64,000 nt of DNA from Hemibagrus wyckioides (lineage: Eukaryota > Chordata > Actinopteri > Siluriformes > Bagridae). The position numbers and the translations under genes are program-made. Shown in pieces: positions 28,635 through 42,005 of the stretch. The stretch spans positions 19,269,780-19,333,779 of the forward strand of contig NC_080710.1 of the NCBI RefSeq assembly GCF_019097595.1. Reading direction: 5' to 3'. The notes under the pieces were generated by a model. The model worked only from the letters and a program-made list of their open reading frames with translations. It ran no database searches and was not told the origin of the DNA. Within the stretch, counting starts at the first letter, position 1; every line of letters starts with the position of its first letter.

Positions 28635-29877
28635 CTCACTTTGCCCAGTGTTAATGAGTTAAATAAATAAAGAGCCTTGTTATCAGCTGTAAATGCTGCA
28701 TTGTGTGTCAGTCATGCCAGCTTTCCCTTGCCATTTGTGGCAGCTCTGTATACATAAGTGGCACATTGCCTCATGTCTCTGAAGCATAATTGCTTCCATT
28801 CACTGTAAACTGGCCTTGCCCAGTGTCTGGTCTTTCTTTTTCTTGCTTGTTTGTTTATCTGAGGTTACAGGCACATTGTCTCGGCCATATCTTTTATGCA
28901 CATAGAAATTGTGCATCTGTTCTAATTTGCTATGTTTCTGATGATGTCTGGTAGTCAGTAGTAATCTATGAGAGTAATAATGAGAGAGTCTGCACCACAC
29001 AGGATTAAAAGCCCTTCCGTTCTGCCAAGGTCTGACACCCTTCATTGATTTACATATTGCTTTCCTGCTTTCTCATTGAACCCTGCTCTTCTTTTAAAGC
29101 TCAATGCCTTTTATTGCTAAGACTGTGTGACAAATCACCATCACGCCAATTAACTGTCAGCAAATATAAGAGTTTTGACCCAGACCTGCTAGAACAGGGT
29201 TATTCAACTCAAATGAGAGAATGGCAACAATATTTAGCTTAATGCTTAACAATTATTTATGGCTATGAATAAGACAGTTTGAAGTGGCTGTTTTTGTGTT
29301 GTAGTGGCGCTTCATGTTACCACTTTGACACAGAGAATAAATGCAGACTGTTTTTGTAGTCCAGTTATCTTTAAATGCACTGTTCTCAGCATTACATCCT
29401 TGTTTATTAGTGAAAAAATAAAACTCCTTGTTTATTAGTTAAAAAGAAAGGTCATGGAAGCAGTTCAACAATCAGACCAGAGAGGGCAAATAAAATGAAA
29501 AATATACGACAATGTGAAAACTCTTGGTTCTGACCTAATGACTCTAGCCATGTAGCTGTAGTGTCTGGTCCATTCAACTGCCTTCAATTAAATAATTTAT
29601 ATAAATGCATGTGATTGGCTACAGATGATTTGCTGCAGATGCTACCCTGGTTTGTGTTTAAAAAACTAGTGTTGCTGAACAACAGCCGGTGTTTTTTCAC
29701 ATGTGTATCTGCTTTGCTAAGTATTTTTTTTTTCTTTAGTGCTTGGTTCAGTCTGTTGAATGAGTTTCTTGGGTCCACATCTGGAATGCCAGTTGAACAC
29801 CCCTAGGTTATAGTCAATCCAGATGGATGCAAATGAACACTAAGAGTTTTTAGTGTTAATAATACTGAGCCTAACAC

Positions 29878-29915
<38 letters not shown>

Positions 29916-32900
29916 CTCTCTCTCTCTCTCTCTCAACACATAGTTCCTGGAGGAATTGCCCCAGAGTCTCTAACCTTCACCCCGTTGGATGACATGGTCT
30001 TTCTAAAGTGGGAGGAGCCCGTGGAGCCTAATGGTATCATTACTCAGTATGAGGTATCTACATTATGTATCTGTCACACATACTTATTATTTAGTGATGT
30101 ACCATTAACCTTTACTAGATAGAGAATCTGACAATAATGACTTACACTTACACTCTTTGTTGTAAAGTACTTCAGAGTCTGTTGTAACATTAAATGAATG
30201 GCACTCATTTCTGAACGTTTTTTTAAGCTATGTGATTGACTGGCTGCTAAACTGTGCTCTCTGAATTAAGTTTAAGTGTTGATTTCTTAGAAGAATCCCC
30301 ACATTTCAATATGAAAAATGTCCATTATTCTTAGGATACACATTTACGTTTTTCATTTTCTAGGTATCGATCAGTATCTGGGGCCTCATTTATCACCCAT
30401 GCATGCTCATAGTTTTGTGCGTAAAACCATGCATATGGACATTTCTATACATTGAATGGGATTGATCAAGTTTTGCATATGCGTGACGATCTTTGTATAT
30501 TTAAGCACACTCCTGATCATTCATATAGTAAATATAGTAAGTGGTAAAAAGTGTAATAGCGGGTAAACTTTTAAACATTTAAAAATTGATTGGGATTGTG
30601 TCTTGTTTGAAGAATTGGCTCCTGCTGCTTTGCAGAGGGAATGTGTTTTAGCACCCCTGGAAATGTTGTGAGTGCTAAGAGTGAGGAGTGGATCATCAGT
30701 CAATTTTGTTAGCCCATTGCAGTTTTAGTTGATCTCTATTCTAGGGCTTTTATCTATGGTTACATTTCAGAGAAATTGGAGACAGTACTGGCATTTTCCG
30801 ACCAACCTCAAGTTGAATAATCACGTCATACCTTCATTCATATCCCTCACACTGTAATACATTGCATTTCAAAAACCAGTAGTGGAAAAGACAGTAAAAA
30901 TGAAAAATTTTGAACTCTGCAGACTAACTGACTGACATTTGCTGCTCAATTCATCATTGCAATAAGTTTAAAACATGTCAGCATATAGCTGTAACAACTG
31001 AAGGACAGAAACGTCTCATGATCTTATAGACTTTCATAGTGTCTTCTTCCGTTTTCTTCCACGGTCGTTCTGAGCGAGGTTGACAGATTGGTGAGCTATT
31101 TTAATAAATGATGTCTGCCATATATTCCCGTGCGAAATGGTATTGTTCTTGGTTATTAAATGGGCTATCTCTTGGAGTTGTTACGGTCTGTTTGCTGATG
31201 TGGTCTGTTTCAAATCAGTGATTGCGGCCTGGCTGTGCAATCTGTCTGCGGCTTTAGAGTCTCAAGAGCAGCTCTTCTCTAATTGGTCCCTATTGTACCA
31301 ACTAAGCTGAGTGTAAGCATCAGAATGTTATCTATTCTAAAGGTGCTTCTCTATTTTCCGAGATTATTAAGGAGTTATGTAAGAAATAAAGCACAATAGA
31401 CCATGCTGTTATAGTAAAATTGGATGCAGTGCAGCCCAACTAAGCAGATTATTATTGAAAAGTTGCTTATTTTTCTATAACAGCATGTCTCCAAGTGTTT
31501 TATTCTTATCAATTTGCCAACAGTTACAAATTTTTCTTAATTAAATAACAATTGGTCATACTTTTAAAGATGTAGTTCTGTTTTTTGATGTGGAACGTTC
31601 ATGAGACAAGTTACTTTTTACATTATATGGAGACTTCATTTAAAAATGCTCAATAAATCTCCTCATAGCAAATGTCACCATTAAAAGTACTACACATTTT
31701 ATAAAATAGAGTGTAGAGTGTTTTCTACAAAAGTCCTAGTGTCTGTGTATAAGATGCTACTGTAAAAATGATAGCGTAGTAAAGCTAGCAAATTAATATA
31801 ACCCTTGCTATTGTCAGAGAATATCAATAGATCCATATCAGAGAAAATCAATCAATAAATATGGAATTAACGAAACAAAAACAAACAAATCAATATTTAG
31901 GATTCCCTGAGCTCAAAACTGTTTTCAGAAATTCAGTGAGAGGGTCTGGCAGTTATGTAGCAGATGTTATAAAATACAGGAGGAGCAGGAACACATATCC
32001 CACATGATTATACTTTAACTTTTGCAGATTTTAGTGTAGTCTCTAGTTGAGCAGCCAGTTGTGGTCTCCTGCAGCCAGCATCTGCCCCCCTGCTCCTCTG
32101 TTCCAGGATTTTTCCGCCCTCAATATGATCGCAGCAGCTGCACCAGTATCACCCCTCTTGCCTCCTCTCAGTTATGTAGCTCTCTCAATCTGTTTCCACA
32201 ACTGCAACAGTGCTGCCTCAGCTCTGCCTCTGCCAGCTGCTCATCTCAGTGAATTTTAAGTGTTTATGGCACAGATGAAGTTGACAGAAGTTTGCTAGTC
32301 ACCTCTTTCTGTTGAATTTCACCTCTTCCTTCAGGTGTCTGTCGCTCTTTGCAGTTTCACCAATTATGTCACTTGGACTTTCTTTGCCTTGGTTACTGCA
32401 CCTTTTTCGTTCTCAGGTCTGCTACACTTAGCATCTCTCAATGTCATCTTAAGGGGTTTATTAAGTGGGATTTGTGGCTTGACATATAAAGTGGAGACAG
32501 GGTCAAATTTTTTGTGATTTTTTTTTTGTGATTTCCTCTAGCGAGGCGAGGACGTGCAAGTGAAAGAAAGATAGAAAAGAGAGGGGGCAGAGCTTTATAT
32601 TGCACTAGGAGAAATCCTTTCTTATTGCTCTCAGATTACGGCATCGACCACTTTTCTCAGATCCCCATTGAGCGGAAGTGCGGGCTCTCAGAGATGGCAG
32701 GTCCTCCCACTGCTATCATCTATACCGTCTATATAGGAATGACAAAAGAGGCTGCATGTGGAGGCATTGAGCATCTTGAAATCCTCTGCCCACACTTATC
32801 AGGCGAGGTATTATGTGGCTCTCTGCACTAATCTTCACAAGCCCTTGGTCTCAATCAAAGAGGTGATGATTGGGAATAGCAATATCTATCAAAACCGGTC

Positions 32901-35900
32901 TTGCATTGTTAGCATGAATTGTAATAATAATAATAATAATAATAATAGTAACAATAATGTAAAACTAAATGATATAAATACAGAAATAAATCATTTTTAT
33001 TTCAAAAGTGTGTTTTGAACCTAAAATAACAATATGATATAGGCTAGAATATGGAACAAACAAAAAAATTGTTGAATATAATGTTTGTTTATATTATTGA
33101 GGTGCAACAACAATTCCAGTTCATCCAAAAGGTGCTCACTGGGGTTGAGGTCAGGCCCCTTGAGTTTTGCACTCCTGCTTTGCCACTCAGTGTCTTGATG
33201 GAGTTTGCTTTGTGTACAGGGGTATTGTCATGCTGGAACAGGTTTGTGCTGTGCCATTTAGTTGCTGTGAATGGAAATACAAAGCCATTCTGTACAAATG
33301 TTTGCTTCCAACATTGTGGCAACAGTTTGGGTAAAAAAAAGTCAGGTGTAGAGAGTATCTTGGCCATATAATATATTTAATAAGAAAAAAATGTGAAACT
33401 GTTTTTTTTTACTATTTAAATGTACTATTTAAAGTAGATTTAAATTGTTTCTGAAATATAAACGTAGTTAATACACATGACAAGCAAAAGTGATAGTATT
33501 CATGTCCAAATATTAGCTATAGCATTCTGCACCAGCCACAAGCTATCCGTTAGATTTCACCAGAAGAAAAAGCATTAGAGTAATCATGTCTGCCAGTGAT
33601 AAATGTAGGGGTCAGTGTCTCAGTACCACAAAGTGTCAGGTTGATAAAAGGCAGCCTTTGTGACATTATTAAGAAAATGTTCAGCCTTCTACATCAAAAC
33701 CAACATCTGTGTGTTTGTAGGTTCCATTAGTTTTCTAGCCAGAATGTCAGGTTTATGCTCATTTACATTGTTCAATCAAGTAGAAGGACATTATTGCACC
33801 TGAGTTGTTTAGGAGTAAAGATATAGAACTGTGTTATCTGTAAAGCTATGGTTGTTAACCCCGTGATCTCTGAACGGATCTCTGTGAATCACTGAATGTT
33901 GTAAATAATTAACTAACTAATTAAGTTGTCTATGTTTGAAACCAGGACATGCGGATAGAATAGAAAGTTCAGTGAAAGGTAATGTAGCTAATACTGATGA
34001 TGGAGAGGAATGCTGCATGGTAAGCAGTAGTGCTTGCTATAGATTGTGAGCTACTGAAGTACTTTTGTATTAGTGTAATTTGAAACAATTTGGAACAATA
34101 AACATTGTCACATATAGATATATATGACAAAAATCCTTCAAATCGTTTGTCTTCTAGGTGACACCGGATAGAGGGATTATAAATGATTCCTCCTCCATAA
34201 CTATAAACTATGACATCAAAAAGTATATTTGAAATGATGTTCAGTGTGAATATGAGTCCAGGAATAAGCACAGGACAGAATGTAGGATTACAGTAGCAGT
34301 TCTTATGTACGAGTCTACGGTATTCAGTTTATCTATGTACTATATGCTCTACACGTAGGTAATAACCAACACAAGCAAAAACCCAAAATGCGAATCATCA
34401 CATAGCCTCATTCCTCTTCTACAATTGGTCCAGTGTAATTCCGAGAGCACGTCTATCAGTGTTGCTAGTAATTAGATGAAACACATAACAGTAAAGAGAT
34501 GCATGGGAAGAGCTGACACTGCAAAAGATTTGCAAATAGTTCTCAGTACTGATTAGTGATTGCACATTTACATAGTGTGTGTCATTCAAGCGTCTGTGAT
34601 GTTTGTTGTTTCAGATTAGCTACCAGAGCATTGAATCCTCTGACCCCGGCATCAATGTGCCAGGTCCACGGCGTACTGTGTCCAAGCTGAGGAATGAAAC
34701 ATACCACATGTTCTCAAACCTACATCCAGGCACGACTTACCTCATCTCAGTACGGGCGCGAACTGCCAAAGGTTTTGGCCAGACAGCTCTCACCGAGATC
34801 ACAACCAACATCTCAGGTATGAATTAAATGTGTGTGTGTGTGTGTGTGTGTGAACATGCATGCCTTGGCATGAATTAAGTCAGCTCTGCATTGTAATACA
34901 TGAGCTGTAAAAAAATTCAGTCACTTATTTGATGCTTAAAGGCAATTAATTATCTAAAGAAAGAGACACGTGATGTGAAAGAATAAAAAAAAATCTTGTG
35001 TATGGAAAAAAAAAGGATGAAACAGTGTGTGTTTGTTTGGTGTTTTTGTGCATTGTGTGTGTTCATACGTGTGTGTATACACAAGTGAGTAGATGCAATG
35101 TCACACTGGTATTGCTGTATATATGCATGTCAGCTGAGCAAAGTCTCTTCAGCTGCTCCAAACTGAACAGCACCTTCGGCAACATTTTCTCTGTGCTCAA
35201 AAGCACTGACACACTGACACCCTGCCATCTCTTCAACACCTAGGAGCTTCACACACTAACACACTGAACAGCACCGTATGCTGCAAACAGCTGGGCATGA
35301 CTACAGTCCCATCACCATTTCTTATTCTTTACTCATAAAAATATGCCTCACTTCTGTGTGTAGAAAGCCATATGGAAATGTTTAGAGTGTGTTGTGAAAT
35401 ATATTAGTGTGAAGATTCTCAGGTAGTTTAATTATGAATTTTATGGTAAAAATTCATAAACAGACAGAAAAAATAATACAAGAAGATAAGATGTTTCAGC
35501 CTTCTGAAATTTACCTCATTTTTATGTGCCCCTGACCATCAAAATCACATGTGCTTAGTGAACATCCTATTCTAAAAACATGGGCATTAATATGGAGCTT
35601 GCACCCCTTTGCTTCTATAACAACCTCCAGTCTTCTGTGAAGGCTTTCTAATAGATTTTGCAGTGTGGCTTTGTAGATTTGCCCTTTTTGCCACAAGAAA
35701 GCTTGTGGGGTCAGGTACTGTTGTAGGGTGGTGAGGCCTAGCCTGGGGTTGAGGTCAGGGCTCTGTAAAGGTCACACAGATTCTTCCTCACCAATGTCAG
35801 CAAACCATGTCTTTATGGACATTGTTATGTTTATGGCAATTGTCAGACATTCCTTTCCAGAGCAATGTCATTGTTAATGAGTTATGGGCTTTGTTTAACG

Positions 35901-38900
35901 GTCCAGCAGTGGTAGCTTGGGAGTGCTGGGATTTGAGTTCACAACTTTCTGATCGGTAGTCCGACATTTTAGCCACTCTAGCATTGCCGACCTTATCATG
36001 CAAGAACATGTTTGGGCACAGCACAGTTAGGTTCAGTGAAGGGAATCAGTTGCAACAGATTTGGGGAGGCAGTGATACAGTTTGAGGCAGTGGTAGCTCA
36101 GTGGTTATGGTGTTGGACTACTGATCAGGAGGTTGTGAATTCAAATTCCCAGAACCATTACACTGCCACTGCTGGGGGCCCCTGAGCAAAGCTCTTAACC
36201 CTCAACAGCTCAGTTATATAAATGAGATAAATGTAAGTCTCTCTTGTTAAGGGCATCTGGCAAATGCTGTAAATGTTTGAGGAAGGCAATGCTACAGCAT
36301 ACGAAGGTATTCTAGATCATTGTGTCCTTCAAACTTTGTTGCAACACTTTTTCTTTTTTTTTACTAAAAACAGAGATGTTTTTATTTAGGCTACTTTATA
36401 ACCTTGGGTGTCTTCTAAGATCATTTGTCATAAGAATGCAATTTCTTATAAACACAAATGGTGGTAAAAACAGCTATCTCAGACATGGTAGGTGTCACAG
36501 TAAAATCCCTTCAGATTATAATCAGACACCAGCTGTCAAACTGCCCAGAATGCTCCTCAAAACACAGAGGAATGCTGCCTGAATGACCTAATGAACAGAT
36601 TTTAATAACAATAAATATGTCAACAGAACAGATCTGACTTATCAGTGATTATTTCCTCATCAGTGCACAAACAGTGATCAGTGGAGTAAAAGCACAACAG
36701 TCAGCCTTATGTGTAAAAGCTGTGATGGACTTGACACGATGAGACAGAGATTGATGTGGATAATGCTGATATCAATTTTCTCATTGTAAACGTATAATTC
36801 TTAAAAGTTGGCAGCAAAGTGGTATGTAAATGTAGTGGCAGGTGGTGCATCTTTCAGTGAAATTAAAATAAAGTCTTTAAAAGCAATTTCTCAGTTTTTT
36901 TAAACAAACTTTAAAAGGCTTAAATACAAATAATACACCAATTTCAGGTTATAAAATTTTAAGATGTCATGAGACATTTTTAGATTACATAATAACACGA
37001 AAATTTCAACTATTTGAAGAGTTTTCCCAGAGCTCTACATCTATATTCTGTGTTCTCTGTGTCCTTTGTAAATTTCTAGCAACTACTGTATGTGTGTATT
37101 CATTAGTGCCTGTAATTGTACAACTGAATGAACGCTGACGTGTTGAATGAGTCAAGGCTATTAGAGACCTCACTTTAATTGAACCCTGCATGCACTGTGA
37201 TTTTACCAGCATCCCTTTTAATACCATAATCATTGATTTCTCAGTAATTGTTTGCTTTTCCTCCCCTTCTCTCACCTACTCTGTTCAGGCCAAAGCCTCA
37301 AATTTCCTGGCACTTTGTGCCTTTTAAATGCACCTTGTATCCTAGACAATCAGTAGGGCCATTTTTGCAGAGGAAAGTCAAAGTAATAAAGAAGGTAGAA
37401 AGTGTTGTTTTATAGCTAGATATTATGGATAGAGTTAAGTATAGGTGTAGTCTATTATCACTATCTCTGCTAACTTTCTACAGCATGATTCATGATTCAC
37501 CAGTATGACATGTTTAGGTAAAAACAAAAAATAAAATACACCAACTACATGACAAATGAGCTGTGACTCATGTTCTTTTAATATCTCATTTTTTTTTTAT
37601 TTTCTTCTTCTTCTCTCTCTGTATATGAAGCACCTACCTTTGACTATGGAGACATGCCAGGTCCACTGAGTGAGACAGAGAACACTATTACCGTGTTGCT
37701 GCGTCCCGCCCAAGGCCGCGGTGCTCCGGTCAGGTGCGTTTGACATCACTGCTTCGTGATTTACAGATACAAATAATACAATTTTGTTGGTATGAAATTT
37801 GTATGGATATTAAATATATTAATACTGATGACTCACTGTGTTCTGCTCCTCAGTACATATCAGGTAGTTGTGGAGGAGGAGAGTGGGCGGAAGTTGAAGA
37901 GAGAGTTGGGAATGCAGGAATGTTTTCCCGTTCCCACCTCTCACGGTGAGGCGCAGGCACGTGGCGCTCCACACTACTGCTCAGCTGAACTGCCCCCCAG
38001 CAGCCTGGCTGAGGCCACACCCTTTACTGTAGGGGACAACCACACCTACAATGGCTACTGGAACAGCCCACTAGACCCCAGGAAAAACTACCTCATCTAC
38101 TTCCAGGCCATGAGCAACTTCCGAGGGGTGAGTGAGCAGCCCCTGTGTCATTTTCTTGGCGTTATTTTTAAAATAAACAATAGAAGTTAGCTTTATCAAC
38201 ATTATTTATCATTATTTTCAAATTTCAACTATATACACAGCCCAAAAGCTTCAGCTGACTTTGATGAATAGCTTCATCTATATGTTTATGTAGAAAAATT
38301 TACTAGCAACTGCAAATGAAGGAACATTGTTCATCTTTGTAGTTGAATGCAAACAACAACACCTATGTACAGATACAGATTGTATAATATACACACAATA
38401 CACACAATAATTAAAATGTTCCACTTAAGCAATAGTAGGAATTGTGTATTAAATTATTTATTCTCATTAGAATTACTTTTTGAATAATTGTAAAGGTATG
38501 TGTGGCAAAATGATTGAATATTCTGAACAAACACAAATATATCATATATCATTTATAACATTTTTTTTTTCATTATTTGCTCTTAGTAACTATTAAGCAC
38601 TGTTTTTGCCTTTAACCATACCCTGTTTCTGTGGATATAAATACATCCACAGATCCATAAATATCTGGTTGCACACATGTAAAAATCTCTTACTCAGTCA
38701 TCCATTACTGACTGAAATACACAAATACATTTCAACACAAAAACAGAGATGGATGTTGAGCTGCACAAACCAATATATAGGTATAAACGTATTATGGATG
38801 TAAAAATGCAAAATCTGTTAAAATGGCATCAAGCACAACAAAACAAAAAAAAAAATAACAAAAAATGTTTTACATGCTGTATATGAATCAGTTGGAAATA

Positions 38901-41330
38901 TGCCAGAGCTTATGAGCATACTGTTCCCCCACACAGTGAGGAGGATGGAGAAGTAGAGAGAATACTTGGTTGTCATGTTGTCGACTAGAAAATGGAAAAT
39001 TAGCTAATGTTCCTGTATGTTTGAGTCTTAATTAGTGCATGTGTTTTTCTTTTTATAAATTAATTTTCATGTGGTGTGCCATTTGTTATTGAGGGCATGT
39101 TAAAGTTCAAGAGTCTGTCCTTAATTACTTAATAGGTCTCCAGTATGTCAAAGAATGTTTTTTTTTTAATACACCATAATTCATGCACATGCTCAGATCA
39201 GCACTTCTATATTTCAAGTCTCTGAGATGCAGAGTTGTTGATGTCAGATCAGATCCCCTCCTGTGCATTTTGTCATATTTACCAAGACATGAAAAATGGA
39301 TACTAATCTTTTTTCATGTCTCATCACTCTTGGGAGTCGGATGCATACAACCCCTGGTGTGTAAGGGCAGACTTTATAGACTTTATAGTATGGAAGAGAG
39401 AATGCTATAAAATTCCCACAGTCAGTAAATCTGTGATAAGCTCAGAATTACAACAGCATTACTCTACAGCATTTCTTATCCTCTCTTCATTCGCACATGC
39501 ACACAAGTTTATGTAACATTAAAAGCTCATGGTTAGAACTGGCTTTCACGCATAAGCTGTGTCATGCCAGGCTTCTATTGTTCAGGCTGTATTTAACCAA
39601 AATACATCCCCCGGTGGACATTCTGCATCTTTAGAGCATCCCAGCTCTTGGGCATGGACCACTGTGTCGGCATAATTGGGCACAGGTGCAGTTGATCTGA
39701 AATAGATAATTGGCAGTTTATGTTATTAGTCAGGCCTACACTGGCGAGAGGAATGTGGTTTATCATGTAAGCAGTTTGTTGCTAAAATTAGGCCTGGACA
39801 GATGGGTCTTGGTTGCTGCCTAAGAAGCATTGCATACCAACTTTCAGAGAAGTTTATAGTTTGGTGAATTGTGTGAGCGTGGCAAAATAAAAGCCACACA
39901 TTGGTAAGGCTTACTCTGCAACCTACACAGTTGGATTAATCAAATGAATTGGATTAAAGCCTCACCAGCGGGCAGGATTAGCATTTGCTATGACTGGAAG
40001 TATGCCTAGAGAGAGAGAACCAGTACTCTGACACCTGCCCACCACCAAGCCAACTCAGCGAGGATCCTCTAGAGCCCTAATCGGTCTGTCTGCCTCCTCC
40101 GAAACCCAGGTCGCTTGCAGCTTTCTCACACACACAAGCTGTCTCTCTCACGTTAGTCTAATTCTCTAATTACCCTCAGGGATTATGACAAACACCACAG
40201 AAACAGTTCCAGTGACATCTAGCACTGCCAAGGTAACCCAGTACTTCCTCAAATATTGTACAAATGAAGACAAGCTGTGAATGTTAATCTTGTTCCCTTA
40301 TGCTGATGTTTATTATTCAGAACTCCTTTATTTCTACTTGTTGGCCTGTGCGTCATTTGAATTTATGACCATTAGACCATGTAGGACAAGATGCTGTGGC
40401 TCTGTAGCTGTCTGAGGCTGAGGCTTCTTGCCACTATTACTGAGTCACGCTCATTACTCACCTGGAGCGCATACAAATATGCCATCACACATTGCAGAAA
40501 CGTGGCAAAACGGCAACGTGGAGGCTTTTTTAATACTTCATTTTGATTTGATGCCAGTCAGCGTGTGTCATCCTCAAAGAGATGCGCTGACATTTAGTAG
40601 AAGGTTATCGCTGTGGTTCAGCACCTGGAAACCTGGCTCTACTCTATTTGTGCGTTCGGACAGCAACATTATGTAGCAGGATTTTGGCCCCCTGGGCTGT
40701 TTTACTCTTGTCTGAGTGAAAGTGTATGTGACAGCTCAACTACAATAGAACCCACCCTCAGTTTTACTTTGCAGCATAACCACTTTGAGGGTGATCTGCT
40801 TGTGCTGTAGTTTCGCACAGCTCCAATGATTTACACCCCTGACCTTTACCTAAATACTCATTTCTCTTTGCCAAGATTTTATGCTCTAGTAATTGCTGTA
40901 AAGACTGGCACTTACAGCTAAAAAGATTGGGGTTTCGAAGGGGGAGGAAGTGTTTAGCATTACTGTTCAAGAGTGTGTCCAGAGTCTGTCTCTAATTTTG
41001 TACAAGCATTTCCCTTCATATTCATTTTGTCAATTTCTCCACAACAGTGGCTTTAAAACTTGGCAGTGGCATAAGAAGCATCTGCTCAGTAGTTAGCCAT
41101 TATTTCTGAGAATTATCTAATGATGTTGCTGCTGTTATCACTTTGCTGAGTTGATAGATCTAAAAAGGTATTTGAAGGATGTTTGATTATAAGCTCATCA
41201 AAACAGAACTTTATGAGATCTTATTCTTTAGTCTGTCACCTAGTCAACAATAAAACCAGGACTTGTGTTGTCTTGTTGTGCATAAATACAGTTTGACTCT
41301 TTTAGGGTCGAAGTATTCAAAGAGGTGACC

Positions 41331-41364
<34 letters not shown>

Positions 41365-41474
41365 ATCTCCCACCAAGCACCTTCTGTCCCTCAATCTTTC
41401 ACTCACTAATTACTTCCTCTCTTTTTCACTTTCCAATCTCTGCCATGTCAAGATGGATGGCCTGAGCAGAAATC

Positions 41475-41506
<32 letters not shown>

Positions 41507-41970
41507 TTTGCTCTCTCACTCTCTCTTGCTCTCTCACTCTGTCTTCACTAAACTGAGTGTGTGCCTTCTAATAAGTCCTCCCCTCAAGCCTGGTTAAATA
41601 TAGTTCTCATAATTCATTTACTTAGACTGAGTTTGCTGACAGATCCCGTTTTGCAGCGGCGGGCATGACTGTTCCAGTGAATTTTATTAAGTGGGAAAAG
41701 TAGGCTAAAGCTTTGTGACTGGAGCCGTGTGATCAAAGCTTAGCGGCTCTCTGCCCTGTCGCACAGCGACTTCTCTTATTGACAGCCTCCGATGGTGGCT
41801 CCATGCTGTCAAAGTTATATTCCTGGGCATTAACTATGAGGACAGACTTTACTGAGACAGAGCTGGGCCTCGGGTTCTGTTCAGAATGAACCACAATGAT
41901 CTTTGCATGCTCTATATTGGCTGTCATCAGAGAGTGTGCATCTTGGAGATGAGCCATCCAAATACCCTTG

Positions 41971-42005
<35 letters not shown>

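Larger units (their letters stand above)
27905..29943 (+). other. ptpru: Intron between FN3-2 and FN3-3
   Basis: 2039 nt. It contains a compound TTTC/TC microsatellite (28499-28630), a probable inverted-repeat element (29194-29806) and a CT microsatellite that forms the polypyrimidine tract of the next exon. Near 28086-28117 GTAGAGAAAA is repeated in tandem. Confidence 0.85.
30054..34614 (+). other. ptpru: Intron inside FN3-3
   Basis: 4561 nt. It contains a repeat starting near 30378 with GGGGCCTCATTTATCA (a recalled fish MITE family, extent unclear), an AAT microsatellite (32922-32947) and a transposon fragment at about 33110-33345. No exon is recognised. The short open frames near 32047-32260 are Ser/Ala/Leu-rich and lack splice-site or family support. 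Confidence 0.8.
35560..36345. mobile_element. DNA-transposon remnant, copy B, split by SINEs
   Basis: The first part (35560-35880) contains CTTCTATAACAACCTCCAG, GGGGTTGAGGTCAGGGCTCT and CATGTCTTTATGGAC. The last part (36275-36345) contains AATGCTACAGCATACGAAGG and TTTGTTGCAACA, which I recall as belonging to the same family. SINE sequence interrupts it at 35899-35992 (minus) and 36088-36274 (plus). It is non-coding now. Confidence 0.65.
34817..37630 (+). other. ptpru: Intron between FN3-3 and FN3-4
   Basis: 2814 nt. It starts with a TG tract (34829-34852) and contains a transposon (35560-36345) that carries two SINE copies in opposite orientations. The rest is AT-rich with no exon. Confidence 0.85.

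Noticed and set aside
28382..28654. Several open frames rich in Phe/Leu/Ser or Arg/Glu/Lys
   Set aside because: They come from the TTTC/TC microsatellite.
32047..32259. 70-aa and 63-aa overlapping open frames
   Set aside because: Low-complexity Ser/Ala/Leu composition in two frames at once, inside an intron and without splice support.
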